From positions 186,001 through 250,000 of the forward strand of contig NZ_LIGX01000002.1 in the NCBI RefSeq assembly GCF_001683795.1: a stretch of DNA of 64,000 nt, given 5' to 3'. The translations under genes and the position numbers were made by a program. Positions 1-8,100 of the stretch are shown in pieces (within the stretch, counting starts at the first letter, position 1; every line of letters begins with the position of its first letter). Below the pieces are notes generated by a model. It was not told where the DNA came from. It worked only from the letters and a program-made list of their open reading frames with translations, and ran no database searches. The DNA is from Neoakkermansia glycaniphila (GTDB taxonomy: Bacteria; Verrucomicrobiota; Verrucomicrobiia; Verrucomicrobiales; Akkermansiaceae).

Positions 1-562
1 TCCCACGCAGCATCTGCCTCCGGTGATCCCCGTAAAGAGGATAATTCGCGCGGGAATCATCCGCCGCCAGAGGATGCGCGGACAACAAGGCCAAAGCCCT
101 GTCCTCGCCGTCCCTCTCCAGCACCTTGGCATAAGGATAGGACATACCCCTCTTCTTCAACCGTGCAGACAAATCATTCAGCGCTTCCCTGCCCCCGACC
201 TCCGCCAGGCCGATCACATCCGGCTTCACCGAAGCGATGCAATCCGCCACGGCATCCTTCGCCTCATCGGACTTCATCGAAACCGGGTACGAAGCGCGCC
301 GCCTCTCGCCCGCTACGAAATAATTCTGCACATTATACATCATGAACCGCAGCGGCTTTCCGGCGGCAGGCACATCCACACGGCTGCCTTCCGGCCCCAA
401 ATCGTCCGAAGAATACTCGACGGCAGCCGGGGAAACCTTCGTATCCGAGGCATCGTTCGTACAATGCTCCCACAGCAGGGATGCAAGCCCCAGCAGAAGC
501 AGCAAAAGAAGCTGGTCGGGCCGCAAGCGGCGGCGGCGGGAACGGCGGATGGCAGCACTCAT
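1..562 (-). CDS. Endonuclease/exonuclease/phosphatase-family protein, 3' end cut by the window
   Basis: Reading the minus strand from the ATG at 562-560 gives an N-terminus with an Arg-rich stretch and then a Leu-rich segment (about residues 15-30), which looks like a membrane anchor or signal. After it come MMYNVQNYF, then KPDVIGLAEVG and LLSAHPL. The N-x-Q-N-Y and I-x-L-x-E-V pattern is typical of the EEP (DNase I-like/metallophosphatase) superfamily, where the Glu binds the metal. The frame runs off the left edge, so the catalytic His/Asp of the C-terminal half are not visible and the substrate cannot be assigned. A TTGACA/TAGGCT promoter (576-604) supports this start. The plus-strand open frame over the same bases is a shadow. 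Confidence 0.75.
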   Translation of the reverse strand, partial: MSAAIRRSRRRRLRPDQLLLLLLLGLASLLWEHCTNDASDTKVSPAAVEYSSDDLGPEGSRVDVPAAGKPLRFMMYNVQNYFVAGERRRASYPVSMKSDEAKDAVADCIASVKPDVIGLAEVGGREALNDLSARLKKRGMSYPYAKVLERDGEDRALALLSAHPLAADDSRANYPLYGDHRRQMLRG

Positions 563-575
563 GCGAACTCCGCCG

Positions 576-604
576 AGCCTAGGGAAAGAGAGTCCGCGTG
601 TCAA
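576..604 (-). promoter_or_regulatory. Sigma70-type promoter of the EEP gene
   Basis: On the minus strand: -35 TTGACA (604-599), 17-base spacer, -10 TAGGCT (581-576), then 13 bases to the ATG at 562. The predicted leader is only about 6 bases. It lies back to back with the promoter of the plus-strand gene starting at 654. Confidence 0.55.
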
Positions 605-619
605 CAATGAAGTTTGGGC

Positions 620-648
620 TTGCCTTCCAAGGAGGAAAGTAATAGATA
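620..648 (+). promoter_or_regulatory. Promoter placing transcription start at the ATG of 654
   Basis: -35 TTGCCT (620-625), 17-base spacer, -10 TAGATA (643-648), then 5 bases to ATG 654. The AAGGAGG at 629-635 is inside the spacer and too far from the ATG to act as its ribosome-binding site, so the mRNA would be leaderless. Confidence 0.45.
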
Positions 649-653
649 GGCGC

Positions 654-1499
654 ATGGGACTTTTTCAAGATCAGACCGATTCGCTCTCCGAACTTCGCCG
701 CCTTGCCGCTCTCGTCATGGACCCTGTCCGGCTGCATGAAATCGGAGCCTCCCAATGGCCCCTCGCCATGATCGCCTACGGCCTCACCACCTGCAACGAC
801 ACGGACAAAGTTGAATACAGCCTCGGCATCTACCCCCACTTTGTCCGCTACACCCCAGCGCCGGAACGCCTCCGCTGCCTCTCCCAGCTCTCCCGCTTCA
901 TCGTCCAGCGCAAGGGCGACGGCTGGCGAGCCTTCCTCTGCTTCGCTCTGGCCGATCCCGATGCCTCCCTGCGGCGCCACGCCGCCTTCCTCATCGCCAC
1001 CCTCGCCCCGCCTACTGCGGCGGAAAGATTCACCGGCATCGAAGAACTCTGCAACCTCCTTTCCATGCCCCTGCCGGAAACCGCCGAACCCCTTCCCTCA
1101 CGCACGCCCCTGCTCGATTCTACCCTCAGCCTGAGCGACCTCCGCTTCCTGCCCGTCCTCCGCACCGTCATCAGCCAGGAAAACGAACAAACCCTCAGCA
1201 CATGGCTTGCCGAGCTGGATGCCACGCCGAACGCCCTGAGCTGCGAATGGCTGCTCGACTGCCTTAAGGCCCATCCCGGCCTCCATGCGGACATCTGCGG
1301 CACACTCTGCCGCATCGCCCCCAAAGCCGAACAGATCGTCGACCTCATCCTCCCCGTACCCACCTGGCAATATGCTAAACCCGTTCCCCAGCCTCTGCAC
1401 GGATGGACCCGCCCGGAATACTTCCAGCGCATGCTGCACCGCCTTGCCCCGCACATGGACGGCGACGAAATCGACCGCATCCGGAATGCCTGGAGCTGA
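654..1499 (+). CDS. Hypothetical 281-aa helical protein
   Basis: I do not recognise a named family. The protein has no signal peptide or membrane segment, so it is probably cytoplasmic. It is rich in short amphipathic helices with Leu/Ala spacing (for example near residues 100-130, LRRHAAFLIATLA), reminiscent of HEAT/ARM-type repeats, but no clear repeat unit can be defined. The frame is open further upstream, but ATG 654 is preferred because a promoter ends 5 bases before it. It is transcribed divergently from the EEP gene, and the two starts are only 91 bases apart. The function is unknown; a scaffold or protein-interaction role is only a guess from composition. Confidence 0.6.
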   Translation: MGLFQDQTDSLSELRRLAALVMDPVRLHEIGASQWPLAMIAYGLTTCNDTDKVEYSLGIYPHFVRYTPAPERLRCLSQLSRFIVQRKGDGWRAFLCFALADPDASLRRHAAFLIATLAPPTAAERFTGIEELCNLLSMPLPETAEPLPSRTPLLDSTLSLSDLRFLPVLRTVISQENEQTLSTWLAELDATPNALSCEWLLDCLKAHPGLHADICGTLCRIAPKAEQIVDLILPVPTWQYAKPVPQPLHGWTRPEYFQRMLHRLAPHMDGDEIDRIRNAWS

Positions 1500-1654
1500 A
1501 GAAAACCGTAAAAACACCCTGCTTTCCCTCATTTCGCATCTTTTTTGCAACATGGTGAAAAACAGGCATCATACAAGATATGGTACAGGTGCCGGCATAA
1601 CCGCTGCCACATCCTTTGCCCCCTCCGTTTTCATTTCCGACTCTTTCGGAAAAC

Positions 1655-1666
1655 CGAAAATTTTCG
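1655..1666. promoter_or_regulatory. Perfect palindrome CGAAAATTTTCG, candidate MarR operator
   Basis: A 12-base perfect palindrome lies immediately upstream of the -35 box of the MarR gene. MarR-family dimers usually bind palindromes near their own promoter, so autoregulation is a reasonable inference. Confidence 0.45.
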
Positions 1667-1668
1667 CC

Positions 1669-1697
1669 TTGCCTAATCATCAGGATTTCCGTAATAT
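1669..1697 (+). promoter_or_regulatory. Promoter of the MarR-YfiH-FCL operon
   Basis: -35 TTGCCT (1669-1674), 17-base spacer, -10 TAATAT (1692-1697). The ATG is 21 bases downstream, giving a leader of about 14 bases. Confidence 0.5.
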
Positions 1698-1718
1698 CCG
1701 ACTCAAGGGAACCCCGAC

Positions 1719-2192
1719 ATGAAAGCTACGCGCACGCAAACAAAAGGAACACAAACAGCCCATGATGCACAGGTACTTGCCGACTTCATCCTGTTTTCCC
1801 AGCGTTCATGCATCCTCCGCCTTTCCGGCGAATTGAGCCAGGACAAAATCTCCTACCCCCAATTCTTCCTCCTCGCCTATCTCGCCAGTGAAGACTGCCT
1901 CTCCATGAGCAGCATCGCCAAGATGATGGGCCATTCCACCGCTGCATCCACCGGCATGGTGGACAAATTGCAGGAGCTCGGCCTCACCGCCCGCACGTCC
2001 GCCGTATCCGACCGCCGCAAAATCATGGTGCGCATCACCAAACAAGGCGCGGAACTCGTCGAACGCATGCGTGCCAACATCGCCCGCGATCTGGCCGACA
2101 TCATGAGCAACGCCCCCGTCGACACGGAAGCGACCATTGCTCCCGCTGCCTCCGCCCTTTCCAGGAGCCAGCGCCATTTGACCCTTTCCTGA
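1719..2192 (+). CDS. MarR-family transcriptional regulator
   Basis: A 157-aa winged-helix regulator. The MarR core is visible: a helix ending LLAYLASEDCLSMSSIAKMM (about residues 48-69), the recognition helix STAASTGMVDKLQELGL (about 71-87), and the wing with SDRRKIMVRITKQG, whose D-R-R is the signature of the MarR wing. The length is typical of the family. It likely binds the palindrome at 1655-1666 in its own promoter. It is followed after 12 bases by a YfiH-family gene and then by 5-formyl-THF cyclo-ligase, so the three form a probable operon. The ligand cannot be predicted. Confidence 0.85.
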   Translation: MKATRTQTKGTQTAHDAQVLADFILFSQRSCILRLSGELSQDKISYPQFFLLAYLASEDCLSMSSIAKMMGHSTAASTGMVDKLQELGLTARTSAVSDRRKIMVRITKQGAELVERMRANIARDLADIMSNAPVDTEATIAPAASALSRSQRHLTLS

Positions 2193-2204
2193 ACACACAC
2201 GCAT

Positions 2205-2870
2205 ATGAACACGCCTTCGTACCTTCGTGGTCTGAACGCATACCCCGAAAACTACGCCCAGTTCATCACCCGGATTCCCGGTATTGAAACGACGACGGAC
2301 CGGGCGACAATGCTTTCACGCCTGCAACCCGAACATGACCGCATCCTCAGGGAAGACGGCATCAACCCCATCGACCTCCGACGCGCCCAGCAGGTGCATG
2401 GCAACAAAGTCGCCCTCGTCGGTGACATCGGCTGTTCCTACCCCGTCGAAGGCGTAGACGGCCTGCTCTGCTCCGGCGTCGCAGACTGCTGCCTCGGCAT
2501 CTACGTGGCCGACTGCGCCGCAGTCTGGATCTACGACACCGTCACCGGCTCCCGCGCCCTGCTCCACTCCGGCAAGGTCGGCACGGAAAACAACATCGTC
2601 GCGTCCGCCATGCACGGCATGCGCAGCATGTTGAAAGTAAAGCCTGCCGACTGCATCGCCGTCATCTCCCCGTGCATCCGGCCGCCCCATTACGAAATGG
2701 ACATCCCCGGCACCATCGCCTCGCAGCTTGAGGCATGCGGCATCCTCCCGGCCAACATCACGGATAGCGGGCTCGATACGGCTGCCGACCTCGAAACCTT
2801 CTACTCCTACCGCATGGAGCAAGGCAACACGGGCCGCATGCTTGCCCTGTTCGGCCGCCAATCCCGCTGA
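2205..2870 (+). CDS. YfiH/DUF152 multicopper-oxidase-like family protein
   Basis: A 221-aa member of the YfiH (PgeF/LACC1-core) family, whose characterised members act on purine nucleosides or on misincorporated peptidoglycan amino acids. Visible motifs are QVHG (metal His), the YVADCAA region (metal Cys) and CIRPPHYE near the C-terminus. The usual HAGWRG segment reads HSGKVG, which keeps the metal His but loses Trp and Arg. The protein is somewhat shorter than typical homologues. It is probably cytoplasmic and cotranscribed with the MarR gene. Family assignment is firm; the altered motif makes activity less certain. Confidence 0.8.
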   Translation: MNTPSYLRGLNAYPENYAQFITRIPGIETTTDRATMLSRLQPEHDRILREDGINPIDLRRAQQVHGNKVALVGDIGCSYPVEGVDGLLCSGVADCCLGIYVADCAAVWIYDTVTGSRALLHSGKVGTENNIVASAMHGMRSMLKVKPADCIAVISPCIRPPHYEMDIPGTIASQLEACGILPANITDSGLDTAADLETFYSYRMEQGNTGRMLALFGRQSR

Positions 2871-2877
2871 ACCGGCC

Positions 2878-3444
2878 ATGCCCGAAACCTCCACAGCCCT
2901 ACTCAAACAGAAACTGAGGGGGGCTGTCCTCTCGCGGCTCAAAGCCCTACCGGACGAAACGCGCGCACACTATTCAGCCGACTTGCGAACCCGGCTCGCA
3001 CCATTGCTGTCCGGCGACACCCCTTTGAACATCTGCCTCTTCGCACCGCTGGCACACGAGGTCGACCTCATGCCCCTGCTGAAGGATCATCCGCAGCACC
3101 GCTACCACTTCCCCCTGTGCCTGCCCGGGCGCAAACTCGCCTTCCACCTCGTCCGGAACCCGGTTGAAGACCTCGAGCCGGGCGTTCTCGGCATTCTCGC
3201 TCCGAAACCCGCTCTGCCGCTCCTCGCACCGGAGGCAGCCGACCTCATCATCGTGCCGGGAGTCGCCTTCACGAAAGACGGTAACCGCCTCGGCTATGGA
3301 GGCGGCTATTATGACCGCTATCTGCCTCTCTGCCGGCAGGCCCGGCTCGTCTCCACGGCCTTCCCCGAACAAATGCAGGACACCCTTCCGCACGACATCC
3401 ACGACTGTACCATTCCCCTCATCCTCACGGCGGGCAAAAGGTAA
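2878..3444 (+). CDS. 5-formyltetrahydrofolate cyclo-ligase
   Basis: A 188-aa cytoplasmic enzyme that converts 5-formyl-THF to 5,10-methenyl-THF with ATP, salvaging folate. The family signature is clear: VPGVAFTKDGNRLGYGGGYY followed by DR (the G-x-R-L-G-x-G-x-G-Y-Y-D-R motif). An N-terminal basic segment KQKLRGAVLSRLKAL matches the usual K-x-x-L-R start. The ATG at 2878 is 7 bases after the previous stop, and the start fits the family N-terminus, so the longer upstream frame is rejected. It is the last gene of the MarR operon. Confidence 0.9.
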   Translation: MPETSTALLKQKLRGAVLSRLKALPDETRAHYSADLRTRLAPLLSGDTPLNICLFAPLAHEVDLMPLLKDHPQHRYHFPLCLPGRKLAFHLVRNPVEDLEPGVLGILAPKPALPLLAPEAADLIIVPGVAFTKDGNRLGYGGGYYDRYLPLCRQARLVSTAFPEQMQDTLPHDIHDCTIPLILTAGKR

Positions 3445-3500
3445 AAAACGCAGGCCAAGGCATATCCATGCCTCGCACCTGCGCCTGATTCATCAAACTC

Positions 3501-3680
3501 TCACCGCCGGGCAGGTTTGCGCCCGAACACGTAAAGCAGCAGCAGGGAAAACGCCACGGCACACACCGAGGCCAATACCATCGACATCGTCGAACCGAAC
3601 CATGAATCGAAACCCAATTCACGGAACCCTGCAATTCCCAGACAAATATTGAAAAGCAGGCAAACGGCCTTTACCAACAC
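3501..3680 (-). CDS. Small putative membrane protein (59 aa)
   Basis: A short frame with a GTG start (TTG next) that begins 12 bases after the stop of the upstream minus-strand gene. It encodes two hydrophobic segments, about residues 6-19 (VCLLFNICLGIAGF) and 34-52 (MVLASVCAVAFSLLLLYVF), and ends in the basic tail GRKPARR. The layout is that of a two-span inner-membrane peptide. No family is recognised. The non-ATG start and lack of a Shine-Dalgarno make it uncertain; position and hydrophobic pattern are the support. Confidence 0.4.
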   Translation of the reverse strand: MLVKAVCLLFNICLGIAGFRELGFDSWFGSTMSMVLASVCAVAFSLLLLYVFGRKPARR

Positions 3681-3692
3681 TTCTGAAAAATG

Positions 3693-4130
3693 TTATTGAT
3701 TCAAGGCTTTGGTCAAAGCTTCGGAATCGTAAAAATTCTTCGTCTTCAATTCGGCCACCAGCTTGGCGTATTCGGCGGCCAGCTCATCCACGCGGGGAGT
3801 ATAAACCTGTTCCACATGAACGTTTTCTTCTTCGGTCAGCTCCTTCGGCATCCCGTCCACGATCGCCTTCATTTCCTGCTTGCTCTTCACCAAAGATTCG
3901 GCAGCTGCATCGGCGGATGCCTTATCCTTGATATCCTCAAGGAGATCATTCACCCCCTGTTGCAGGGCAATCAGCTTCTTCATGGCGGCATCCGTCTTCG
4001 ATTCTTCGGAAGCGGGCTGAACAACAGCGGCCGGAACAGAAGATTTGTCAGCGGAAGGTGTTGTTTCCTGGGCAGATGCAGCGCATGCAAACAACGCCAA
4101 ACCTAAGGAAATAGGAAATATGGTTCGCAT
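3693..4130 (-). CDS. Secreted/periplasmic helical protein of unknown function
   Basis: A 145-aa protein with a clear signal peptide (MRTIFPISLGLALFACAASA, cleavage after ASA). The mature part is Ala/Glu/Lys-rich and probably forms helices or a coiled coil: KKLIALQQGVNDLLEDIKD, then a second helix around VDELAAEYAKLVAELK. The start at 4130 is fixed by a promoter whose -10 ends 6 bases before the ATG. It is likely cotranscribed with the 59-aa membrane ORF downstream. No known family is recognised. Confidence 0.75.
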   Translation of the reverse strand: MRTIFPISLGLALFACAASAQETTPSADKSSVPAAVVQPASEESKTDAAMKKLIALQQGVNDLLEDIKDKASADAAAESLVKSKQEMKAIVDGMPKELTEEENVHVEQVYTPRVDELAAEYAKLVAELKTKNFYDSEALTKALNQ

Positions 4131-4136
4131 GCGCGC

Positions 4137-4165
4137 AGTGTACGGGGAAGCCCCCATACTGTCAA
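4137..4165 (-). promoter_or_regulatory. Leaderless-type promoter of the 3693-4130 gene
   Basis: Minus strand: -35 TTGACA (4165-4160), 17-base spacer, -10 TACACT (4142-4137), then GCGCGC and the ATG at 4130. Transcription would start at the A of the ATG. Confidence 0.65.
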
Positions 4166-4345
4166 CGTTTTTATGAAGAATAATCCTACTTTTTAGACGA
4201 TCCTGCGGCATCATTTTGCCGAAACGGAAAATTCCCGGCAGTATCCCGTCTTCATGAGGCAAAACACACCTCGAAATGTGACAAAAACAGCGGATCATGA
4301 CATCGCATGAAAGAAACCGCACCGAAGGCCAGTAAAGAGGAAGAC

Positions 4346-7300
4346 ATGTATTCCCGCCTCTCCCGCAGCATCCTCTGCCTGACGGCATTGACCGTCTCCC
4401 AGGCATTTGCCGACCCGTCCGGACCGGGTCGCACCGCGTCGTTCGACTACGGGTGGAAATTCTCGCGTTTCGGCACCATGCCGGACGGTTCCATCACCCC
4501 CGAACCCGGCGGAGCCGCAGGCAGTATCAGCGCCGACAGCTCGGAAAAGGCCAACCTGGCCGCCCACGCCATCGACGGAGACCCCGCCACGCGCTGGTGC
4601 GCCGCCGACGCCAGAGAAGGACACCACATCATTCTGGACATGGGAGCGGACGTCTCGCCGCAAACCGTCTCCATCGACTGGGAAAAGAAACTCGCCCACC
4701 GCTTTCTTCTCGAAGGCTCCGCCGACGGCAAGCAATGGACGGCCATCGCAGACAAACGGAACGGCAGCGGCAACGAAACCCGCGATACCGTCCCGGCAAC
4801 AGGCAAACACCGATACTACAAACTCACCGTCTTCGGCACGGGCAACGGAAACTGGGCCAGCGTCCGCGAACTCATACTCGCCGATGCGGACGGCAAACGC
4901 ATCGCCCCCCTCGTCCCGTCCGAAGAACAGGCCAAGGATCCCCGCTCGCCGCTCTTCAACGACGCGGCATGGCGTACCCTCGACCTCCCGCACGACTGGG
5001 GCATCGAAGGCCCCTTCCGCATGGACCTTCCCAATGAAACGGGCAAACTGCCGTGGGAAGGCATCGGCTGGTACCGCAAAACATGGAATGTACCCGCAGA
5101 TGCACAGGGACGGCGCTTCTTCCTTGACTTCGACGGCGTCATGTCCAAACCTCAAGTCTACGTCAACGGCCAACTCGCCGGAGAATGGAAATACGGCTAC
5201 ACCTCCTTCCGCGTAGACATCACCCCCTTCCTCCGCTACGGGCAGCCGAACACCGTTGCCGTCCGCGTGGACAATCCGCCGGAATCCTCGCGCTGGTATC
5301 CCGGCGGCGGTATCTACCGCCACGTCTGGCTCACCGAAGCCGCCCCCGTCCACATCGGCCACTGGGGCATCTACCTGCGCACTCCTCAGGTATCCACGCA
5401 GCAGGCCACTGTCGACGTCGACACGACCGTGGCCAACACCACCGGAAAAACCGTCACCCCCGTCGTCGTACAGGAAATCCTGAAACCGATGCCGCGAGGC
5501 AACACATCCAGCCCCACGCAGGACAACATCCGGGATGCGACGGACGGCCTTCAGGTCGTCGCCCGGGCGGAATCCCAGGGGCAGCCGCTCGCCCCCGGCA
5601 AGGAAGGAATCGTCACCGGACGCCTGACTGTCGGCAACCCCACGCTTTGGGACACGGAAAACCCGCATCTCTACACCGTACGCACCACCGTCAAAATCGA
5701 CGGCAAAACAGTCGACACCCGCTTGACACCCCTCGGCATACGCTCCATCGAATGGAGGCCCGACGGCTTTTACCTCAACGAACGGCGCGTCGAACTCAAG
5801 GGCGTCTGCCAGCACTCCGATCTCGGCCCGCTCGGCACCGCCGTCCACACCCGGGGACTGGAACGCCAGCTTGAAATCCTCAAGCAAATGGGAGCCAACT
5901 CCATCCGCATGACCCACAACCCGCCCGCACCGGAACTGCTCGACCTCTGCGACCGCCACGGCATCCTCGTCATCGACGAATTGTTCGACATGTGGCGCGA
6001 ACTCAAAAAACCGAACGACTACCACCGGTATTTCAACGACTGGCACGAGCGCGACCTCATCCACCTCTGCCGCCGCGACCGCAACCACCCCTCCGTCATC
6101 CTGTGGAGCACTGGCAACGAAGTGCATGAACAGTACCATCGCAAACCGCAGCATCTCGAAACCTCCCGCCGCCTGACGGAACTCTTCCACCGGGAAGACC
6201 CCACGCGCAAAGTGGGCGTCGGATGCAGCATCCCCGAAGCAGGCTACAACGGCTTCGGCGACACCTTCGACGTGCTGGGCTACAACTACAAGCCATGGGA
6301 ATACAAAAAATTCAGCCAAAAACGGCCCAACCAGCCTTTCTTCGGCAGTGAAACATCCTCCTGCGTCAGCTCGCGCGGCGAATACTTCTTCCCCGTCGAC
6401 TGGGACAAATCCAAAGGCTTCTTCAACTTCCAGGTCAGCTCCTACGACCTCTACGCCCCGGGCTGGGCCAACCGCCCCGACATCGAATTCGCCGGGCAGG
6501 ACGACTCCGCCAAAGTCGCGGGCGAATACGTCTGGACGGGCTTCGACTACCTCGGAGAACCCACTCCCTACAACCGCGACGCCACCAACGCCCTCAACTT
6601 CTCGTCGCCCACCGAACGCGAAGCCTACATGAAGAAACTTCAGGAACTCGGCCACCGCGCTCCCTCGCGCAGCTCCTATTTCGGCATCGTCGACCTCTGC
6701 GGATTCCCGAAAGACCGCTTCTTCCTCTATCAGGCGCGCTGGAAACACGAGCAGCCTGTCGCCCACATCCTGCCCCACTGGAATTGGGAAGAGCGCAAAG
6801 GCGAGCCCACCCCCGTCCACCTCTACACCAATGGGGATGAAGCCGAACTCTTCCTGAACGGCCAGTCCCTCGGCACCCGCAAAAAGGGCAAGGCGGACGA
6901 CGACCGCTACCGCCTCGTGTGGAAAGACGTCAACTACCAGCCGGGAGAACTCAAAGCCGTCGTCAAAAAAGGAGGCAAACCCTGGGCAGAACAAACCGTC
7001 CGCACGACCGGAGAACCGCAGAAAATCGCCATGGAAGCAGACCGTTCCACCATCAGCGGCGACGGACGCGACCTCTCCTACCTCACCGTCACCATCCGGG
7101 ACAAACGCGGCGACATCGTCCCGCGCTCCAAGAACGACCTGACCTTCCAAATCGACGGCCCGGCGGACATCGTCGGCATCTGCAACGGCGATGCCACCGA
7201 TTTCACCACCATGTCCAACCCGGAGAAAAAGACAACCATGCACATCAAAGCATACAACGGCATGGCGCAGGTCATCCTCCGATCCAGGCGGAACGCCTCC

Positions 7301-7396
7301 GGGCAAGCCACCCTCACCGTCTCGTCGCCGGGACTGGAAGGAGCAAAAACAGACATCCGCATCACTCCGGACAACGAAGGGCGGCAAAACCGCTGA
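4346..7396 (+). CDS. Secreted GH2 beta-galactosidase-like enzyme with inserted discoidin domain
   Basis: A 1016-aa exported glycoside hydrolase family 2 enzyme. The signal peptide is MYSRLSRSILCLTALTVSQAFA. The GH2 sugar-binding domain begins (FDYGWKFSRFG), is interrupted at about residues 60-180 by an F5/8C (discoidin/CBM32-like) domain (HAIDGDPATRWCA ... VRELILADADG), and resumes at FNDAAWRTLDLPHDWGIEGPF. Next come the Ig-like domain and a TIM barrel with acid/base Glu592 (ILWSTGNEVHE) and nucleophile Glu669 (FFGSETSS), then Ig-like C-terminal domains of the DUF4982/GH2 C-terminal type. It likely removes beta-galactose from mucin glycans outside the cytoplasm. AGAGGAAG just upstream supports ATG 4346. 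The 1,000-residue frame on the opposite strand is a composition shadow. Confidence 0.9.
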   Translation: MYSRLSRSILCLTALTVSQAFADPSGPGRTASFDYGWKFSRFGTMPDGSITPEPGGAAGSISADSSEKANLAAHAIDGDPATRWCAADAREGHHIILDMGADVSPQTVSIDWEKKLAHRFLLEGSADGKQWTAIADKRNGSGNETRDTVPATGKHRYYKLTVFGTGNGNWASVRELILADADGKRIAPLVPSEEQAKDPRSPLFNDAAWRTLDLPHDWGIEGPFRMDLPNETGKLPWEGIGWYRKTWNVPADAQGRRFFLDFDGVMSKPQVYVNGQLAGEWKYGYTSFRVDITPFLRYGQPNTVAVRVDNPPESSRWYPGGGIYRHVWLTEAAPVHIGHWGIYLRTPQVSTQQATVDVDTTVANTTGKTVTPVVVQEILKPMPRGNTSSPTQDNIRDATDGLQVVARAESQGQPLAPGKEGIVTGRLTVGNPTLWDTENPHLYTVRTTVKIDGKTVDTRLTPLGIRSIEWRPDGFYLNERRVELKGVCQHSDLGPLGTAVHTRGLERQLEILKQMGANSIRMTHNPPAPELLDLCDRHGILVIDELFDMWRELKKPNDYHRYFNDWHERDLIHLCRRDRNHPSVILWSTGNEVHEQYHRKPQHLETSRRLTELFHREDPTRKVGVGCSIPEAGYNGFGDTFDVLGYNYKPWEYKKFSQKRPNQPFFGSETSSCVSSRGEYFFPVDWDKSKGFFNFQVSSYDLYAPGWANRPDIEFAGQDDSAKVAGEYVWTGFDYLGEPTPYNRDATNALNFSSPTEREAYMKKLQELGHRAPSRSSYFGIVDLCGFPKDRFFLYQARWKHEQPVAHILPHWNWEERKGEPTPVHLYTNGDEAELFLNGQSLGTRKKGKADDDRYRLVWKDVNYQPGELKAVVKKGGKPWAEQTVRTTGEPQKIAMEADRSTISGDGRDLSYLTVTIRDKRGDIVPRSKNDLTFQIDGPADIVGICNGDATDFTTMSNPEKKTTMHIKAYNGMAQVILRSRRNASGQATLTVSSPGLEGAKTDIRITPDNEGRQNR

Positions 7397-7424
7397 CGCC
7401 ACGCGGCAGCACTCATTTCCCGGC

Positions 7425-7452
7425 GGGCCGTAGGCAACTGCGGCCCCTTGTT
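7425..7452 (+). terminator. Weak hairpin after the GH2 gene
   Basis: GGGCCG (7425-7430) and CGGCCC (7441-7446) can pair around a 10-base loop, followed by CTTGTTG. The T-tract is poor, so this is only a possible terminator. Confidence 0.3.
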
Positions 7453-7528
7453 GTCACCTCCGCACCACCCACGGCCAATGACAGACTGCATCATCGCCAA
7501 CCCGCCGGGCGGAGCGTATCATTCACTC

Positions 7529-8047
7529 ATGGCTATCGAGAAGTTTTACGAACACACTCCTTCCATCGATCCCACCGCATTCATCGCCGCCAGCGCCGAC
7601 CTCATCGGCCGGGTTCGCATCGACAAGGACGCGAGCATCTGGTACAACACCACCCTGCGCGGCGACATCAACAGCATCACCGTCGGCGAAGGCTCCAATA
7701 TTCAGGACAATTGTTGCGTCCATCTCGCGGACGACTATGGCTGCCATCTGGGTAAATATGTCACCGTCGGCCACAGCGTCACACTCCATGCCTGCACCGT
7801 CGAAGACAAATGCCTCATCGGCATGGGTGCCACCGTCCTGGACGGCGCCGTCATCGGCCTCGGCTCCATCGTCGGAGCCAATGCACTCGTCACCAAGGGC
7901 ACCATCGTCCCCCCCCATTCCCTTGTCCTCGGCTCTCCGGCAAAAGTCGTCAAAACACTCGACGAAAGCGTCGAACAGGCCAATTACGACCACGCGTGCA
8001 AATACATACGCGTCGCCAAACTCTTCCGCGAACGCCCCGAGGTCTGA
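7529..8047 (+). CDS. Gamma-carbonic anhydrase-family left-handed beta-helix protein
   Basis: A 172-aa protein made of hexapeptide repeats (GRVRID, SIWYNTTLRGD, ITVGEG, NIQDNCCVH and so on), the YrdA/CaiE/gamma-CA family. The three zinc His are visible, in CCVHLAD and in VGHSVTLH. It is a cytoplasmic trimer that may hydrate CO2, although many family members have no proven activity. A weak -35 TCGCCA (7494-7499) and -10 TATCAT (7517-7522) end 6 bases before ATG 7529, so this internal ATG is preferred to upstream ones and the mRNA may be leaderless. A strong terminator follows. Confidence 0.85.
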   Translation: MAIEKFYEHTPSIDPTAFIAASADLIGRVRIDKDASIWYNTTLRGDINSITVGEGSNIQDNCCVHLADDYGCHLGKYVTVGHSVTLHACTVEDKCLIGMGATVLDGAVIGLGSIVGANALVTKGTIVPPHSLVLGSPAKVVKTLDESVEQANYDHACKYIRVAKLFRERPEV

Positions 8048-8072
8048 ACCTCTCCATCCGGTCTTTCCCGAC

Positions 8073-8100
8073 GGCCCGCCTGCAACAAGGCGGGCCTTTT
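8073..8100 (+). terminator. Rho-independent terminator after the carbonic anhydrase gene
   Basis: GGCCCGCC (8073-8080) pairs with GGCGGGCC (8089-8096) around an 8-base loop, followed by TTTT. Its T-run touches the stop codon of the convergent acyltransferase gene. Confidence 0.75.

Noticed and set aside
629..635. AAGGAGG as a Shine-Dalgarno for the gene at 654
   Set aside because: The spacing to the ATG is about 18 bases, too long; it falls within a promoter spacer instead.
4295..7402. A 1035-residue open frame on the minus strand opposite the GH2 gene
   Set aside because: Its sequence is low-complexity Val/Gly/Phe/Asp with no family motif, while the plus strand encodes a complete GH2 enzyme with signal peptide and both catalytic Glu. 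It is a codon-bias shadow.
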